Assembly: GCA_947247005.1 (NCBI GenBank)
Contig: OX365954.1
Coordinates: forward strand, 326,001-390,000
Origin: Spisula solida
Lineage: Eukaryota; Mollusca; Bivalvia; Venerida; Mactridae
DNA: 64,000 nt
Reading direction: 5' to 3'
Shown here: piece after piece, positions 1 through 12,043 of the stretch
How the letters are laid out: each line of letters begins with the position of its first letter
Position numbering within the stretch: the first letter of the stretch is position 1
Made by a program: the position numbers and the translations under genes
The notes under the pieces: generated by a model
Databases searched by the model: none
Told to the model about the DNA's origin: nothing
The model's input: only the letters and a program-made list of their open reading frames with translations

Positions 1-2596
1 ATGCAGAGGGTTGGGTTAGAGTTTGATTTTATTTTCTGGATTCATTTAGGACTGATTAATGTATTCTTTTAAACAATTGGAAAACATTTCAGTGTCAAAG
101 GGTTGTTTTAAAGAGAGCAAAGTCTGAACAGCAAGGGAAATAGGTGACCGACAGGACTGATAATCTATAAGTAATGTACTTATCTTTGCCTAGTTAGATA
201 GAACATTAAATATGAATGATTATATTTCACTAGAATGTGAACAACCATCAATATTACATATAATGACATCAATGTTTAATCAAACTTGTTATACAACAAT
301 TTTATTGTAACATTGATAAGTATCGGTGGACAAACAATACAGTACAGTCTATCCTTTGAAGGTGGAGTTGGTTAATTATAGACCCAGTGTGAATCTAAGA
401 CTGATGCAAGTGCACACCCATCAATTGATTTCTCAAGATTCATTTTGAAGTACAAGCAAATTGTAAACCACCACTCCAAATATAGATATAGGTCATACTC
501 GAGATAACACTGTGTATGATATTATGTAATGAAAAGTCCCTTTGAAGTCAAGTGCCGAAATAGAAATACCCAAGTTTACGTTTCATAAAATTTATCAATG
601 ACAGAAAAATCAAGATTATTTACATTCAGCAAAATGTGCAAACAAAGTTATTACAACAGACAGGAGTCTCATTCAATATAAACTAGATTGTGGCAATTAC
701 TATAGTATTACATCTCCACATAAAGCCACCTGTTTAGATATATAATAAACATTCAATATCTGGAATAGTCTGTCACTTGTATACAAACATTCAATATCGT
801 AATATTGTACTTTTATTGTTTTTACATTTTAATTGGAGAAAAAGGCAGTGAAAATGAATAACGTCTCCATTAAGCTTCATATTAATACACATGATATCTA
901 TTAAAATAAGACATTAATAAGAGAAATTGTAATGTTACGTAAACAAGTGACTGACCTAGTTAATCGATTTAAACAATTATCCAGGTAATTTATCACCATA
1001 CAATTATCCTGATCAATGTGAACTTTTACAATTTCTCCAATAACCGCTTTATTACAATATAGAATTCAAATCAATACATGCAATAGAATGATTCTTCTGT
1101 ATAATTCTTCATCTTTCATTTCAATTACAGCAAGCTAGGATTCTCTCTGGAGCAAAGAAGCATAACATAATAAATCCAACACAACTTGGAAACTAGGCAT
1201 GGAAATACAGATTTTACACCAAGGACAATAACTCTATTGCGACTGGATTCCACCAAATAATGTACACCAGATGCTGACTCAAACATTCCTGTTAACATTC
1301 ATCATTAAGATTAAATTACCTCCAGAGATAATTTATGATGCATGACACAAAAAAAGAGAATGCCCACCTGGCCGCTGAATTTCACCGATTTCGCTGTTGG
1401 GGTTGTGGATTTGAATCCAACCCTACGGATGAGAGTTCATATGCAAAGTTTAAAAACATTTAGTTTTTTATTTGTAAAATATACATAATTTATGTGTGGT
1501 AAATTTGAAATGCATGCTTGCAACAGCACTTGTTATAATGAAATTGTAAATCCAGGTATGGAAATCTTCAAACTACCTGAAACATATCCATATCCGACAT
1601 TATATATTATAAGTATATCCATTACAACATATGTGTGTTACTAACAGAATGACATTATAGAATATAATATCATAATACAGCAGTAATATACAATGACAGG
1701 TAACCACTTTTAAGTGAAATATTCTGCAGATAGATAGATAAATAAATGCCACAACCTGACATATATATATACATGTTAACGTCACGTCTCTATACTACAC
1801 AATATGTACAATCATACAACAGGTGTTACATGGACAGTCTGTAATAAACACTCAATGAAATCACTGACCAACAATTACCATAACCAGCCACTGGCTTCTT
1901 ACTAATTAACATAATTAGTAAATGTATGTTAATTAATGGATAGGAAAAAGAACAATAACCAATACTGTATGTTTGTGATACTGATCATGTTAAAATAGCC
2001 GGCCTGCCTCGATCAATAATCCTCTTTTAGGTTTAAGGTGATTTTATATTCTCACTGCTTAAGACAGTTAGTTGCTTATTTAAGGTGGCCACTAATAACA
2101 GGTTCCAGTACAGATTCACATTTAAGTCAAAATGAGTTACAAATAAAGACAAAACAGAATGAAATTAAATCATGTAAAATCATAGCACTTAAAACTAGGT
2201 TAATTGTGTGAAGTATGCGAGCTATTTTATCAGTAGACTATTATACTAGGTAAATAGATAGACAGTATTTTATCTACATTGTCTCTCACTGTACTCTGTG
2301 AATTATTCATTAGGACTGTATCTACATAATTAATTACCTTAGCTGTATGATTCATACATTTCTACTCTTCCTCCAAAAACAAGGCATTCATTTTGTTAAC
2401 ACCCCATATATGCTTCATACAAACTTTAGTACATATTCAAGCACTCATCGACCCTTTACTCCATGGATATGCATGTTTGTGTATCAAAGCCATCTCCAGA
2501 TGCATTTCGATGAATTTACCATATTTCCTGCAGACTGATGAGTCAGCAATGTCAATCATTTTATTATGTTCAAATAACCAGTACGGAGATGACATA
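1..2596. other. AT-rich stretch, no gene supported
   Basis: Only short, low-complexity reading frames occur here on either strand. No splice-flanked open segment was convincing. It may be intron or 3' flank of minus-strand gene A, whose 3' end was not found. A short GATA microsatellite lies near 1730. Confidence 0.5.
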
Positions 2597-2754
2597 CAGG
2601 CTCCATGAATTTTTTTTAAACTTGTCAGACCGAATTGGAAAAATTAGTGACAAATGTTCCTCTTTGTCTAATAGAAAAATACAGGATTTTCTGTTAGTCT
2701 GAATTAAACTTTGTCAGTCAGGACTGGAGTACTGAAAGTTTTTTGCGGAGCCTG
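2597..2754 (-). mobile_element. Short MITE with CAGGCTCC termini, copy 1
   Basis: The ends are inverted repeats: CAGGCTCC at the left and GGAGCCTG at the right, with runs of A/T inside. The whole 158-bp unit matches, in reverse orientation, the unit at 48381-48549, including the internal segment that reads GAGGAACATT on the complementary strand. Two dispersed copies with matching ends indicate a non-autonomous DNA transposon. There is no coding capacity. Confidence 0.7.
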
Positions 2755-3149
2755 AATGTATGGGTACTACATATATCGGGTATCTTATTAACATCAGAAT
2801 ACTGTATGCAGATACATTGTTAAGCAAATTGGCATAAAAGTTAAAAACATTCTAATGATTGATCAGTCTGTATTTAGCTAAAAACTGAAGCAAACTATTG
2901 TAGTTTGATTATTAATTTAATTTTACAACTCAGTTCTAAAGACTATTCAATACATTTGAATGATATTAAAATTACTTATTTTTAAACTTTGCGAATGCAA
3001 GCCATTTGAATGCATAAATTATAAACAACTGACTAATGTTCCTATATTAAAATTATGAGTCAGGTATCCTTATCAGACGTACATACAAACTTTACAAGCG
3101 TTTATTAATAATTATTCTTGTAGCAATCTGTTACAAAACAAGACTGCGT

Positions 3150-3450
3150 TCAATAAACGCTTATGCCCCCTGTGGAAGCCTTGTCCATAAATAAGTCTAA
3201 GTCCAAAATTAGGTCAAGGTGAAGGTCAAAATGGGGTTAGGTGATACTGGCGTGTGGAGAGTGTTCATACACAACATCCATGCAAGTATGAAAGCTTTGT
3301 AGCAAGCCATATTAATGCTAGAAGAAACGGTCAATTTGGGTTAACCAGGACGGACGGACGAACGAACGGACGAACGAACGAACGGACGAACGGACGGACA
3401 GGTGAATCACTATATGCCTCCCCATCTATCGATATGGGAGCATAAAAAAA
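3150..3450 (+). repeat. Interspersed repeat with GACG/GAAC microsatellite core
   Basis: The unit begins near 'TTATGCCCCCTGTGG', continues through 'GGTCAAGGTGAAGGTCAAA', then a GACG/GAAC tetranucleotide tract at about 3351-3398, and ends 'TATGCCTCCCC...GGGAGCATAA'. This layout resembles a dispersed repeat type common in bivalve genomes. Related units lie at 29512-29770 and, truncated and reversed, at 15838-15990. The family name is not assigned. Confidence 0.55.
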
Positions 3451-3501
3451 CTTAACAAGTGATGCATGTCAATAAATAGACTCAGGCATATGCTGTCATG
3501 T

Positions 3502-3544
3502 GAATCATAATCAGCATAATGACAGTACCATGCTGATTATGATT
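3502..3544. repeat. Small perfect inverted repeat
   Basis: AATCATAATCAGCAT at 3502-3516 is repeated in inverted orientation at 3530-3544, giving a 15-bp stem with a 13-nt loop. No gene context suggests a function. Confidence 0.7.
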
Positions 3545-4189
3545 TCGTTTCCGAGTCGTAGTCGTAAAATTTAATATTCTGAAAACGCCTCAAAATTGAA
3601 CAACACGGGACAACATGACCTTTACACCGTTACATAACACGTAATATGTCACGATTCATATAAACTATAAAACAGAATCACAATTTTTGTAACAACAGTA
3701 AAATATATGGAATATGAGATCACTGGTACTTGTCTAGTCAATTAAACTACCATTACACACTGTAGTAATATAAAGTTTTAATAAAAACACCTTTACTTTC
3801 ATACTACATCGTACCAAAAATATCATACTATAATAAGTGTGAATACTTCCAATACTGTTAAAACTAATAATGATCTATCCGTAAAATAAAATATAGTTAG
3901 CTTGTTGCCTCACTAATTACTGTCCACCACAGGCTCTTGTTTAGGGTCCGGCAAAACATTATTCTCTGCAACACTACATAGTCTTTAGAGTATAGTGCTT
4001 GGCAAAAATCGCATTGAGAGCCGATGGTGTACACGGGTGTAAAACTTATATACACTGCATAACATTTAACTGCACGAAACAGCATCATTCTCAAAAACTC
4101 AAAGCTCTGTGAAATATAAGTCGACAGAAAGACCATATTAAAAAAGACATAAAAACACTCGTTCGGAAAACCAAATATCGACAATTTAC
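3545..4189. other. Downstream of last seen gene A exon
   Basis: An open frame continues on the minus strand from the exon at 4190-4230 to about 3897. Its composition (many Phe, Tyr, Cys) is typical of AT-rich non-coding DNA, so I read it as intron. Confidence 0.4.
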
Positions 4190-4230
4190 ATCTTTGCATA
4201 ATATCTTCAAAGTGTTTTCTACGATCATTA
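4190..4230 (-). CDS. Gene A, exon 4 of those seen (unrecognised protein)
   Basis: The exon follows a strong acceptor (pyrimidine-rich TTGTCTTATTGCTCTCC...TAG) and ends at a GTAAAT donor. It is open in the frame imposed by the exon at 4719-4767 (intron phase 2) and encodes about 13 residues, NDRRKHFEDIMQR, leaving phase 1. No later exon was found at lower coordinates, so the protein's C-terminus is missing. The frame could also continue past the donor, but the residues after it look non-coding. Product unknown. Confidence 0.4.
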
Positions 4231-4718
4231 CTATAAATGGAGAGCAATAAGACAAAGTTATATGAAGCATTGATTTTTTAACTTGGAATAAATGAAATAA
4301 TGTACCATTAATAGATATTCCACCTTCTAAAGAACCAAACGAAACAAATGAAAACAGAAATTTTGGTTAAATTTCTTAAATAGTCTTCGGATAAACTTGG
4401 AAACAGTTTTTTTGCGTTAATAACTTGGTACTATCGATCAATAGTAAACAAGTTATTGACTACGCCTAGCCTTACCCAACCAATTTCGTTAAACTCTCAC
4501 AAAGTGCGGTTATATTACCCAGTTCTGTAATGACCGTTAAATTGTGAAATTACTTTGCAAAATTACAGCAATACCATTATAACTTTCACACACAATTGAC
4601 AACATTTTTCTACACCATTAACTTTTACAACTGGCTTGAATTGTGGGTGACACATGGAAAAATCACAGGAGACGAATAAACAGTTTTATAGAATACCCTT
4701 ACGTGTAAAATTACATAC

Positions 4719-4767
4719 CTTTGTAACAAGGCCAGCTCCCGACTAGAGTGATTGAATATATGTCCAC
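4719..4767 (-). CDS. Gene A, exon 3 of those seen
   Basis: A 49-bp exon lies between a good acceptor (CTTTTATTTTATTCCAG) and a GTATGT donor. The phase-1 frame is open and protein-like (GHIFNHSSRELALLQ). It joins in frame to 7440-7485 upstream (phase 1) and to 4190-4230 downstream (phase 2). Another frame (phase 0) is also open. I chose the phase-1 frame because three successive junctions agree with it. Not recognised as a known family. Confidence 0.5.
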
Positions 4768-5549
4768 CTGGAATAAAATAAAAGTCCTCACATTATAAAA
4801 GTGTCATGGAATATTATCACTATGTATTCAGCACTGTACTAAGCTTGTGTGTGATATTGTATACCAACTGTAGCTGTAACTGTAGACTGTGTCCCAGTTA
4901 GTATCTATGGATGTGACATTATCATACATCAACCTGTAACACAGTCTGTTTGACTACACAATCTCTACACTGCTGGTCAGCTTCTATGTCCAGCCAGTGA
5001 TGACCACTGTGTGTTTACATGTACTTACAGTCAGAGATATTGGGTACAAATCATGCTCTCCATTCAGACATTAAATCCACTGGTTGTTAATAATTGATTT
5101 GAGGGAAGATGCTCGAGCCTGACCTAGGGGAATAAAGCAACTTGTCCTTTCAGGGAGCCGTGCCTTAGTGCCTAGCATTTAGTTTAAAGTCCTACAGCGG
5201 AAGGCAGTAATTGGGTCTAGGATCCATGATATGGTTGAAGAAGCTGATTTCAACAGGACCAAAAGTTTAATTCAGTGTGTGTTTGGTGTACCTGTTGGAA
5301 TTGGTTCAAGTCTGATGTATCTCACAATTAAGTACAACAAGTTTCACCAAGGCATGACCTTGGTTGTTTCTAGGTGAACATTTCTAAGCAATTCAAACCG
5401 CGTACATGATGCATTGTCACTTTGTCACATTGGAACAATCACATGTATTGATATTGTTGGATTTTCTCACGACATTTGTAAACAGAGTCTGACTCAGACT
5501 TTTGTTAACAGATGGTCATGGATAAATGTAGGATTTGTTTTGTGATAGA
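4768..5549. other. Intron of gene A, no other feature
   Basis: No splice-flanked open segment is seen. A GTAAGT-like site near 5027-5032 (minus strand) has no open exon behind it. Confidence 0.4.
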
Positions 5550-5618
5550 CACTTCACAAACTGGGTACCAGACACTTCACAAACTGGGTACCAATCACTT
5601 CACAAACTGGGTACCAAT
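5550..5618. repeat. 23-bp tandem repeat, 3 copies
   Basis: CACTTCACAAACTGGGTACC repeats three times with a 23-bp period, with near-identical copies. Confidence 0.85.
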
Positions 5619-5781
5619 CAGTACAGGGATGACACAGTCATCACACTCTTAGTATTGATTTTAATGCAATTATTTGAGTCTGGGTTTCGTGAACAGATTA
5701 AGTAATTTCCATCTTAGAATAAAATATTTTTTATTTAATTGTTTACCAAACTGCATGAAATATAAGCTAGATGTTTGTTTG

Positions 5782-6956
5782 TTCTGGTTTAACACGTCGG
5801 TTTCTCAACATGTATTCAGTTACATACTGGTTCGGGTTTAACACGTCGGTTTCTCAACATGTATTCAGTTACATACTGGTTCGGGTTTAACACGTCGGTT
5901 TCTCAACATGTATTCAGTTACATACTGGTTCGGGTTTAACACGTCGGTTTCTCAACATGTATTCAGTTACATACTGGTTCTGGTTTAACACGTCGGTTTC
6001 TCAACATGTATTCAGTTACATACTGGTTCTGGTTTAACACGTCGGTTTCTCAACATGTATTCAGTTACATACTGGTTCTGGTTTAACACGTCGGTTTCTC
6101 AACATGTATTCAGTTACATACTGGTTCTGGTTTAACACGTCGGTTTCTCAACATGTATTCAGTTACATACTGGTTCTGGTTTAACACGTCGGTTTCTCAA
6201 CATGTATTCAGTTACATACTGGTTCTGGTTTAACACGTCGGTTTCTCAACATGTATTCAGTTACATACTGGTTCTGGTTTAACACGTCGGTTTCTCAACA
6301 TGTATTCAGTTACATACTGGTTCTGGTTTAACACGTCGGTTTCTCAACATGTATTCAGTTACATACTGGTTCTGGTTTAACACGTCGGTTTCTCAACATG
6401 TATTCAGTTACATACTGGTTCTGGTTTAACACGTCGGTTTCTCAACATGTATTCAGTTACATACTGGTTCTGGTTTAACACGTCGGTTTCTCAACATGTA
6501 TTCAGTTACATACTGGTTCGGGTTTAACACGTCGGTTTCTCAACATGTATTCAGTTACATACTGGTTCGGGTTTAACACGTCGGTTTCTCAACATGTATT
6601 CAGTTACATACTGGTTCGGGTTTAACACGTCGGTTTCTCAACATGTATTCAGTTACATACTGGTTCGGGTTTAACACGTCGGTTTCTCAACATGTATTCA
6701 GTTACATACTGGTTCGGGTTTAACACGTCGGTTTCTCAACATGTATTCAGTTACATACTGGTTCGGGTTTAACACGTCGGTTTCTCAACATGTATTCAGT
6801 TACATACTGGTTCGGGTTTAACACGTCGGTTTCTCAACATGTATTCAGTTACATACTGGTTCGGGTTTAACACGTCAGTTTCTCAACATGTATTCAGTTA
6901 CATACTGGTTCAGGTTTAACACGTCGGTTTCTCAACATGTATTCAGTTACATACTG
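5782..6956. repeat. 49-bp minisatellite, about 24 copies
   Basis: The unit begins GGTTTAACACGTCGG and ends ACATACTGGTTC. Copies are almost identical. One variable base after GGTTC groups the copies into blocks: one T-type, three G-type, eleven T-type, eight G-type, then one A-type. It lies in the inferred intron of gene A between exons 7440-7485 and 4719-4767. Confidence 0.97.
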
Positions 6957-7025
6957 CGGCAAATCACGTAACAAGTTTTCTTGTACTGCATTCTAACCAG
7001 TACTAACTTACCCTTCCACTAGGAA

Positions 7026-7130
7026 CCAGCAACTTCTCCACATGTGGAAGAAAATCAGTATTGATATCCAAGTTTCATGAAAGGGTATGACCTGCTACGA
7101 CTGGGAGTCAATTTACTAGAGGTGTGACTT
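7026..7130 (+). mobile_element. Fragment related to the 16115-16428 element
   Basis: CAGCAACTTCTCCACATGTG followed by a segment with 'GGGTATGACCTG' resembles the left part of the element at 16115-16428. No matching right end was found, so it looks truncated. Confidence 0.5.
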
Positions 7131-7439
7131 TAAATATTGGTTAAGCATTAAACATTTTGAACGACCATATAATTTCTCTATGACAAAAAACTTAAGATTG
7201 ATACCCCAATATACTGATGAGAGTGATTTATTGTAGAAAGGAATGTCAATTCAACCATTAAAGTTCCGGACCTTTAAACACACCACCAGACTAGATCAGA
7301 TGCACTAGCCGCAACTTAAAGCTACAAAGGCACAAACATAATTGTCTCTGTCCATTAAATCTACAAAGGCACAAACATGATTTTCTGTGTCCCTAAGTAA
7401 TTTGATGATATCCCCGAACCTTACAATCAATAAGCTTAC

Positions 7440-7485
7440 CGAGATAATGGGGAGATTTCTGCCATGTTTCCTTGTCAATTATTAG
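7440..7485 (-). CDS. Gene A, exon 2 of those seen
   Basis: The exon ends at a clear GTAAGC donor. With the acceptor at TTCTCACATTAAG it begins in phase 0 and encodes 15 residues including DKETWQKSPHYL, leaving phase 1 to match 4719-4767. In another frame the same segment contains ATG in good context (AAACATGGCAG), which would make it a start exon ending in phase 2. That reading does not join the next exon, so I prefer the internal-exon reading. Confidence 0.4.
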
Positions 7486-8059
7486 CTTAATGTGAGAATT
7501 GTATTAGATACTGTCGTATAATATCATCATCAACATAGAAACATCTCCGACAACTCTGATTCAATGAGAATCATTCAGACATGTCACGTGACTTGATGCC
7601 GACTCTATCGTCAACACAAACAGCTGCTTACAAAATGGTCAGGCTGCATTGACACAAGACGGGATCAAATTACTGACATTTTCGATCATTATTTTTTGCA
7701 CCAGGCAGTTCAATACCTAATTAAGTGAAAGCTTAGTAAAAGAAACAAAAGAGGCATAAAGTAAATTAAAGTAATCAGATATAACAAAGAAACATCAATC
7801 ATGATCCTTGATGAGTGACTTTGACAACATGATCTTAAGGGCTATAGGCAATAGAGTAGTTCTAAGAACATGGACTAAAGCATATGGCTAAGAAGATTCT
7901 GTTACAGCCAAGCAATTCTATTCTTAGCTCATGGTCATTACAGTCAAGCAGTTTCGTTCTTGGCTGACGGTCAATTTTCATTTCAGATACAAATTGGGTT
8001 GTTGTTTATCATTGTATTCTAGGATGTCAGTGTACTATCATATTCCTCTCAAAGCATTA
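7486..8059. other. Intron of gene A, nothing else seen
   Basis: No repeats or splice-flanked open segments were identified. Confidence 0.35.
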
Positions 8060-8215
8060 GCTCTTCTCAAAGCATTAACTGACAACTTCTCCTCATGTGA
8101 AGGACATGACCATAGTCAATCTTGTCAAAGAAGAACATGAAAAAGATTTGCCCAAAACAGGAATCAAATCAATGAAGTCCGGGCAACTAAGCCTTAACAG
8201 TCTACCAAATGTGCA
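8060..8215 (-). mobile_element. tRNA-derived SINE-like unit
   Basis: On the minus strand, GGTAGACTGTTAAGGC resembles a pol III A box and TTTGATTCCTG a B box. They are followed by a body with CACATGAGGAGAAGTTG, similar to other SINE-like units here. Degenerate; the family is not named. Confidence 0.35.
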
Positions 8216-8430
8216 AAGCACCAAGCGCCTTCGAAACCTTCGCCAATATAAATATGATGACAGTCTCAGTGAGATATGAACATGAATGTGTAGAACAAAC
8301 AAAAAAGCTGAGAAAGCTCAAACACATACAAGCATCCCAAATACTGGATCAAAGGAAGAAACCTAACATAGATATGATGACAGAGTGAGGTATATGACAA
8401 TGACTAAGAGAAATGAAGGCAAGAACATGC

Positions 8431-9427
8431 ATACATGCCATACTTTGCTGAACCATTTGCAGGAGATTGGTGATGGAAATGCAGGAGATTTCAATAAAAT
8501 GCAGGAGATTTTTTTTGCTCGAACTATCGACTAAAATTAATGAAGTTTATATGCAGTTTGCACTTATTTTACTTGTATGACAATACCATGCATGCATACA
8601 TGCTTCGTGAAGTAATTTAATCTAGTGTTTGGGATGATATTCATGATGCAAACATCAAATGTCCAGTATGTTCAAGTCTTATGACTCATAGTTAAAAGAA
8701 TTGTATTTTGTAAGTAACCAAACCAAATGCTGACTGGACATGTATTAGTTATTGTTACATTTATGCTATACCAGTTCATTTATCATACATCTGAAAAGAA
8801 GACATGTCAAGCAGAAGATTACCTGATAAAAAAACATAGAAAAGAACTCATATGTTCAAAATGGTGCTAACATATTAATTCAAACTCAAAAATGCATTGA
8901 TAATACAGAAATAAAATCAATTCAGTTAATTTATAAAGCTTAAAAAATGTATCTGAAATTGATGTGGACTGAATATCATGCAAATTCCAAATTACAAACT
9001 AAAACTTTTTGAGGCCTTTTCCTTTGATACTGTAACTGCAAAGGGAAGTAACTGCTACGAGTTTATATCTGTAATGTACGGTCATGTGTGGGCTTTAAAC
9101 CTAACCAGTAAACAAACATATTTTCGGCTGCTTGGGAAGATGTTTATCAGTTTATGACACCTTAGCATACTCTTATCGGGACAATTATCGATTGTTTATT
9201 GGAGTGACCACTCTCCTGGGGTGTTATAAAGGTTTGTTATGTAATGACTTGTTGATTAATTGTAAGTTTATCACCGGAAATTACGAGGAAAGTAAAACTT
9301 TAATAATTCTGAGATTCTTACGCGGATTTTTGTCTAATCCGGGAGATTTTATTAAAATGCGGGAGTGCGTGAGTTGAGGCTCAAATCCGGTAGACTCACG
9401 CACGATCCGGGAGATATGGCATGTATG
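8431..9427. mobile_element. Possible DNA element of about 1 kb
   Basis: Short inverted termini (CATACATGCCATA at the left, TATGGCATGTATG at the right) enclose terminal direct motifs of the form GGAGATTT..ATAAAATGC(A/G)GGAG. A 26-bp segment containing GAACATGAATGTGTAGAACA occurs both at 8278 and immediately after the right end at 9427. No transposase-like frame is seen. Confidence 0.4.
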
Positions 9428-10605
9428 AACATGAATGTGTAGAACAAACAAAGAAAACTCAGACAAGAATACTAAATACTAGATCAAAGTAAGATGTATC
9501 TACAATGACTTGCATCCACTGACCATGCAGTGCTTGGTCTAGTCTAAGCCCTGTCCATGATGTTCAGATTCTATGTGCTTATCACACTAGTACAGTGTAG
9601 GTTTTAGCACCTCAAACAGTGACAATGATAGCACAAACCGGGACATCTTCACACTACAATGTCCACTTGGTGACATTTACAATAGACATAGCAATTCAGA
9701 CGTCCACAAGTCTATAATTTCATGACATTATAGTATACCACTAATATGACAATGATAGTGTACCCACGAACAATAAAGTCTTTCATTTCATAGTCCACTA
9801 TAAGCTACTGGTAAATTAAATCTAATGAATAATGATTTTTTGAGGTTGACTACCTTACTAGGTAACACGTCTGACACTCAAGATTGGACAAGATATCCCA
9901 TAAATTAACATGTTGTATCTATTCTATGGGAAACATACAGTATTAATCTAGGTATGATTACATTGTCCGAGATTCTAGAATGAACTCTGAAGCCCTCACA
10001 CACATACTTGTGAAATAGTTTAGTCCTTCTTTCCCATCTTGGTGTTTTTTAAGAGTACCAGTAGATAGAATTGGTGTATTCAGAGGTTAAAGTAAGATAT
10101 ATACACTGCAGGCATAGGTAGTTAACACCTGCATACACACAGGTATGCAGTACCCGCTGGACCCTAGGTCAACAGCCTTATTATAACAGCCATCAGGTAC
10201 TCGTGGACTCCAATATTCTTAGTATTTAAACGATTATAGAATGCGACTCTCTATGTGCATTTTGTAAATGGCAATCCCATTTCAATTACAACTTTAATCA
10301 ATGGGAACATTTCCATTACTTGAACCCAGTTAAGCGATCTAGCAACTAAGCCAGTCAGGCAGCTAAGCTACAATACATTTACAATGTCACTGAAGAACAC
10401 GACATGCCTAACCTTGGATTCATACCCATACTGTTTGGCTGACATCCGGGAGCTCTATAGACTAAGTTATAAAGCTAAGCCAAGCAGCTAGGCTACAGAA
10501 ATCATTGGAAGACTTTTTTATAAGACATCAATATTTTAGTGGCATGGTTTGTCAGTTAAAACCCACAGGCAAACAACACCAAGCAGAGATGATTTGATTA
10601 CTTAC
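9428..10605. other. Intron of gene A, nothing else seen
   Basis: No supported exon or repeat. A tRNA-like motif near 10320-10375 (minus) is too weak to call. Confidence 0.35.
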
Positions 10606-10670
10606 GCTTTCACACGATGACACTTTCAACATGTCACCTCTCATCGACAGGACTGGGCAATATTTTACAC
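10606..10670 (-). CDS. Gene A, exon 1 of those seen
   Basis: The exon ends at a consensus GTAAGT donor and follows a plausible branch point and acceptor (GACTAAACTTATTTAG). It starts in phase 1 and encodes 21 residues, including VKYCPVLSMRGDML, ending in phase 0, which fits exon 7440-7485. Two in-frame ATGs could alternatively start translation here. The upstream part of the gene was not found. Across the four exons the product is about 64 residues with no recognised domain, so I give no function. Confidence 0.4.
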
Positions 10671-11716
10671 CTAAATAAGTTTAGTCAAATCACCGATATT
10701 AAAACTTAAAATTCAGCTTGAGGGCATCACTCACTTGTCATATCAACTTACATTACCCAGCCACACTCTGTTATTTAACTGTATTATATATTCTATACTC
10801 TGGTACCCCTAAGGGCATTATCGACATTAAGAAAACAGAAACCAGCCATCAAATTGTAACATACACCCTTTTAAATAAAACATCCACTTGTACCTTATTG
10901 CGGCTTTTTATAAGTTACTGAAAGTCGCAAAACACAAACTTGCGGAATCTCCAACTGTTTCAGTTTGATTGACCGGAATTATTATAATGGGTGTTAACAG
11001 ACTATGTGATTGTCACCATGAGCATCTGACACGGAATATCGCAGCTCCTTCAAAACTGCTTTAACAAACTTTTCAGTTGTTACACATTGTTATTCAAATT
11101 GTACAACAAACTTTACAAATAGTTTAAAAGTTTAATGGTGTATTGTTTCATTGTTAAGCTAATTATACCCAGCTGGTTTGTAAAATACATACAGGTAAAG
11201 GTGTTTGTAGTAAAAGTAACAATGTGGTAAAAGTTGTTCTCCCATATTTGTAATGAAGTGGTTTTAATTTACCGAGCTACTGTTAATATGTGCTATCAGA
11301 TTCCTACCATGACAGTAGATTAATAGTCTCGACTACAGGGGCATACTTTAGGTGTAGTGTTGTACGACCAACAATATGACCTCACATATATTATACTTCA
11401 CTTTCAAGCCATGTATTTGTGTACCTCATTGGTTTGACATCACTACTGTAACAATACACCACACACTATAGAAATGCGAGGTTTTGCATTCTTTCTGACG
11501 TGAAATTTAACGCCACACTTTGAATAACGATTTTTTTTGGTACAAATGTATTTGATACAAAAAGGAACAGAATAGAAAATTGTTGAGTAACAAATTAGAA
11601 AGAATGAAATTCTAACTTAAATGTATATGTAAATTCAATTTCTTTCAAAAATCATGAGATGGCAATATAATGTGTTACCATTAAGATATTTCAAATTAAA
11701 ATCAAATTATATTAGT
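10671..11716. other. Non-coding stretch
   Basis: AT-rich, with no supported exon or element. Confidence 0.35.
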
Positions 11717-12043
11717 CTCCGCCCCATTCAAGCCAACTTGGACTTCTTCAAGTTTTCCTTCTTCCCCCATCCTGTGGAATAGGTTACCTTCCCACATCGC
11801 GACCCTGACTGATCTTGAATTATTTAAGCAGTCAGTGGCCAGGATTTATCGGTGATGCCCAGCAGTTGTTTTTATCTTATCTTTTACCTTTCACTATTTT
11901 TAACATTTTAACCATGTCTAGCTGGAAGCTTTCGTTTCCAGTTTTTATCTTCACTCTTTTAACTATCCGACGTGCACCCTGCCAATAATACTCGGAAGAG
12001 GCGTTAGGCAGTAAAGATAGATAGAGATAGATAGATATTATTA
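11717..12043 (+). pseudogene. 5'-truncated non-LTR retrotransposon, 3' end
   Basis: An open frame ending at TGA 11853-11855 encodes a tail with the pattern FPSSPILWNRLPS followed by LELFKQSVARIY. This is the usual C-terminus of CR1/Jockey-type reverse transcriptase proteins (…F…WN.LP……F+..L). A 3' untranslated part follows and ends in a GATA-type microsatellite (about 12017-12040), as in LINE 3' tails. Everything upstream of the last 45 or so codons is missing, so this is a dead 5'-truncated copy. The clade is inferred from this short tail only. Confidence 0.65.

Noticed and set aside
7009..7093. Minus-strand segment open between GTCGTAGCAG and GTAAGTTAG
   Set aside because: It overlaps the MITE fragment at 7026-7130 and its phase does not fit gene A; probably a chance open segment.
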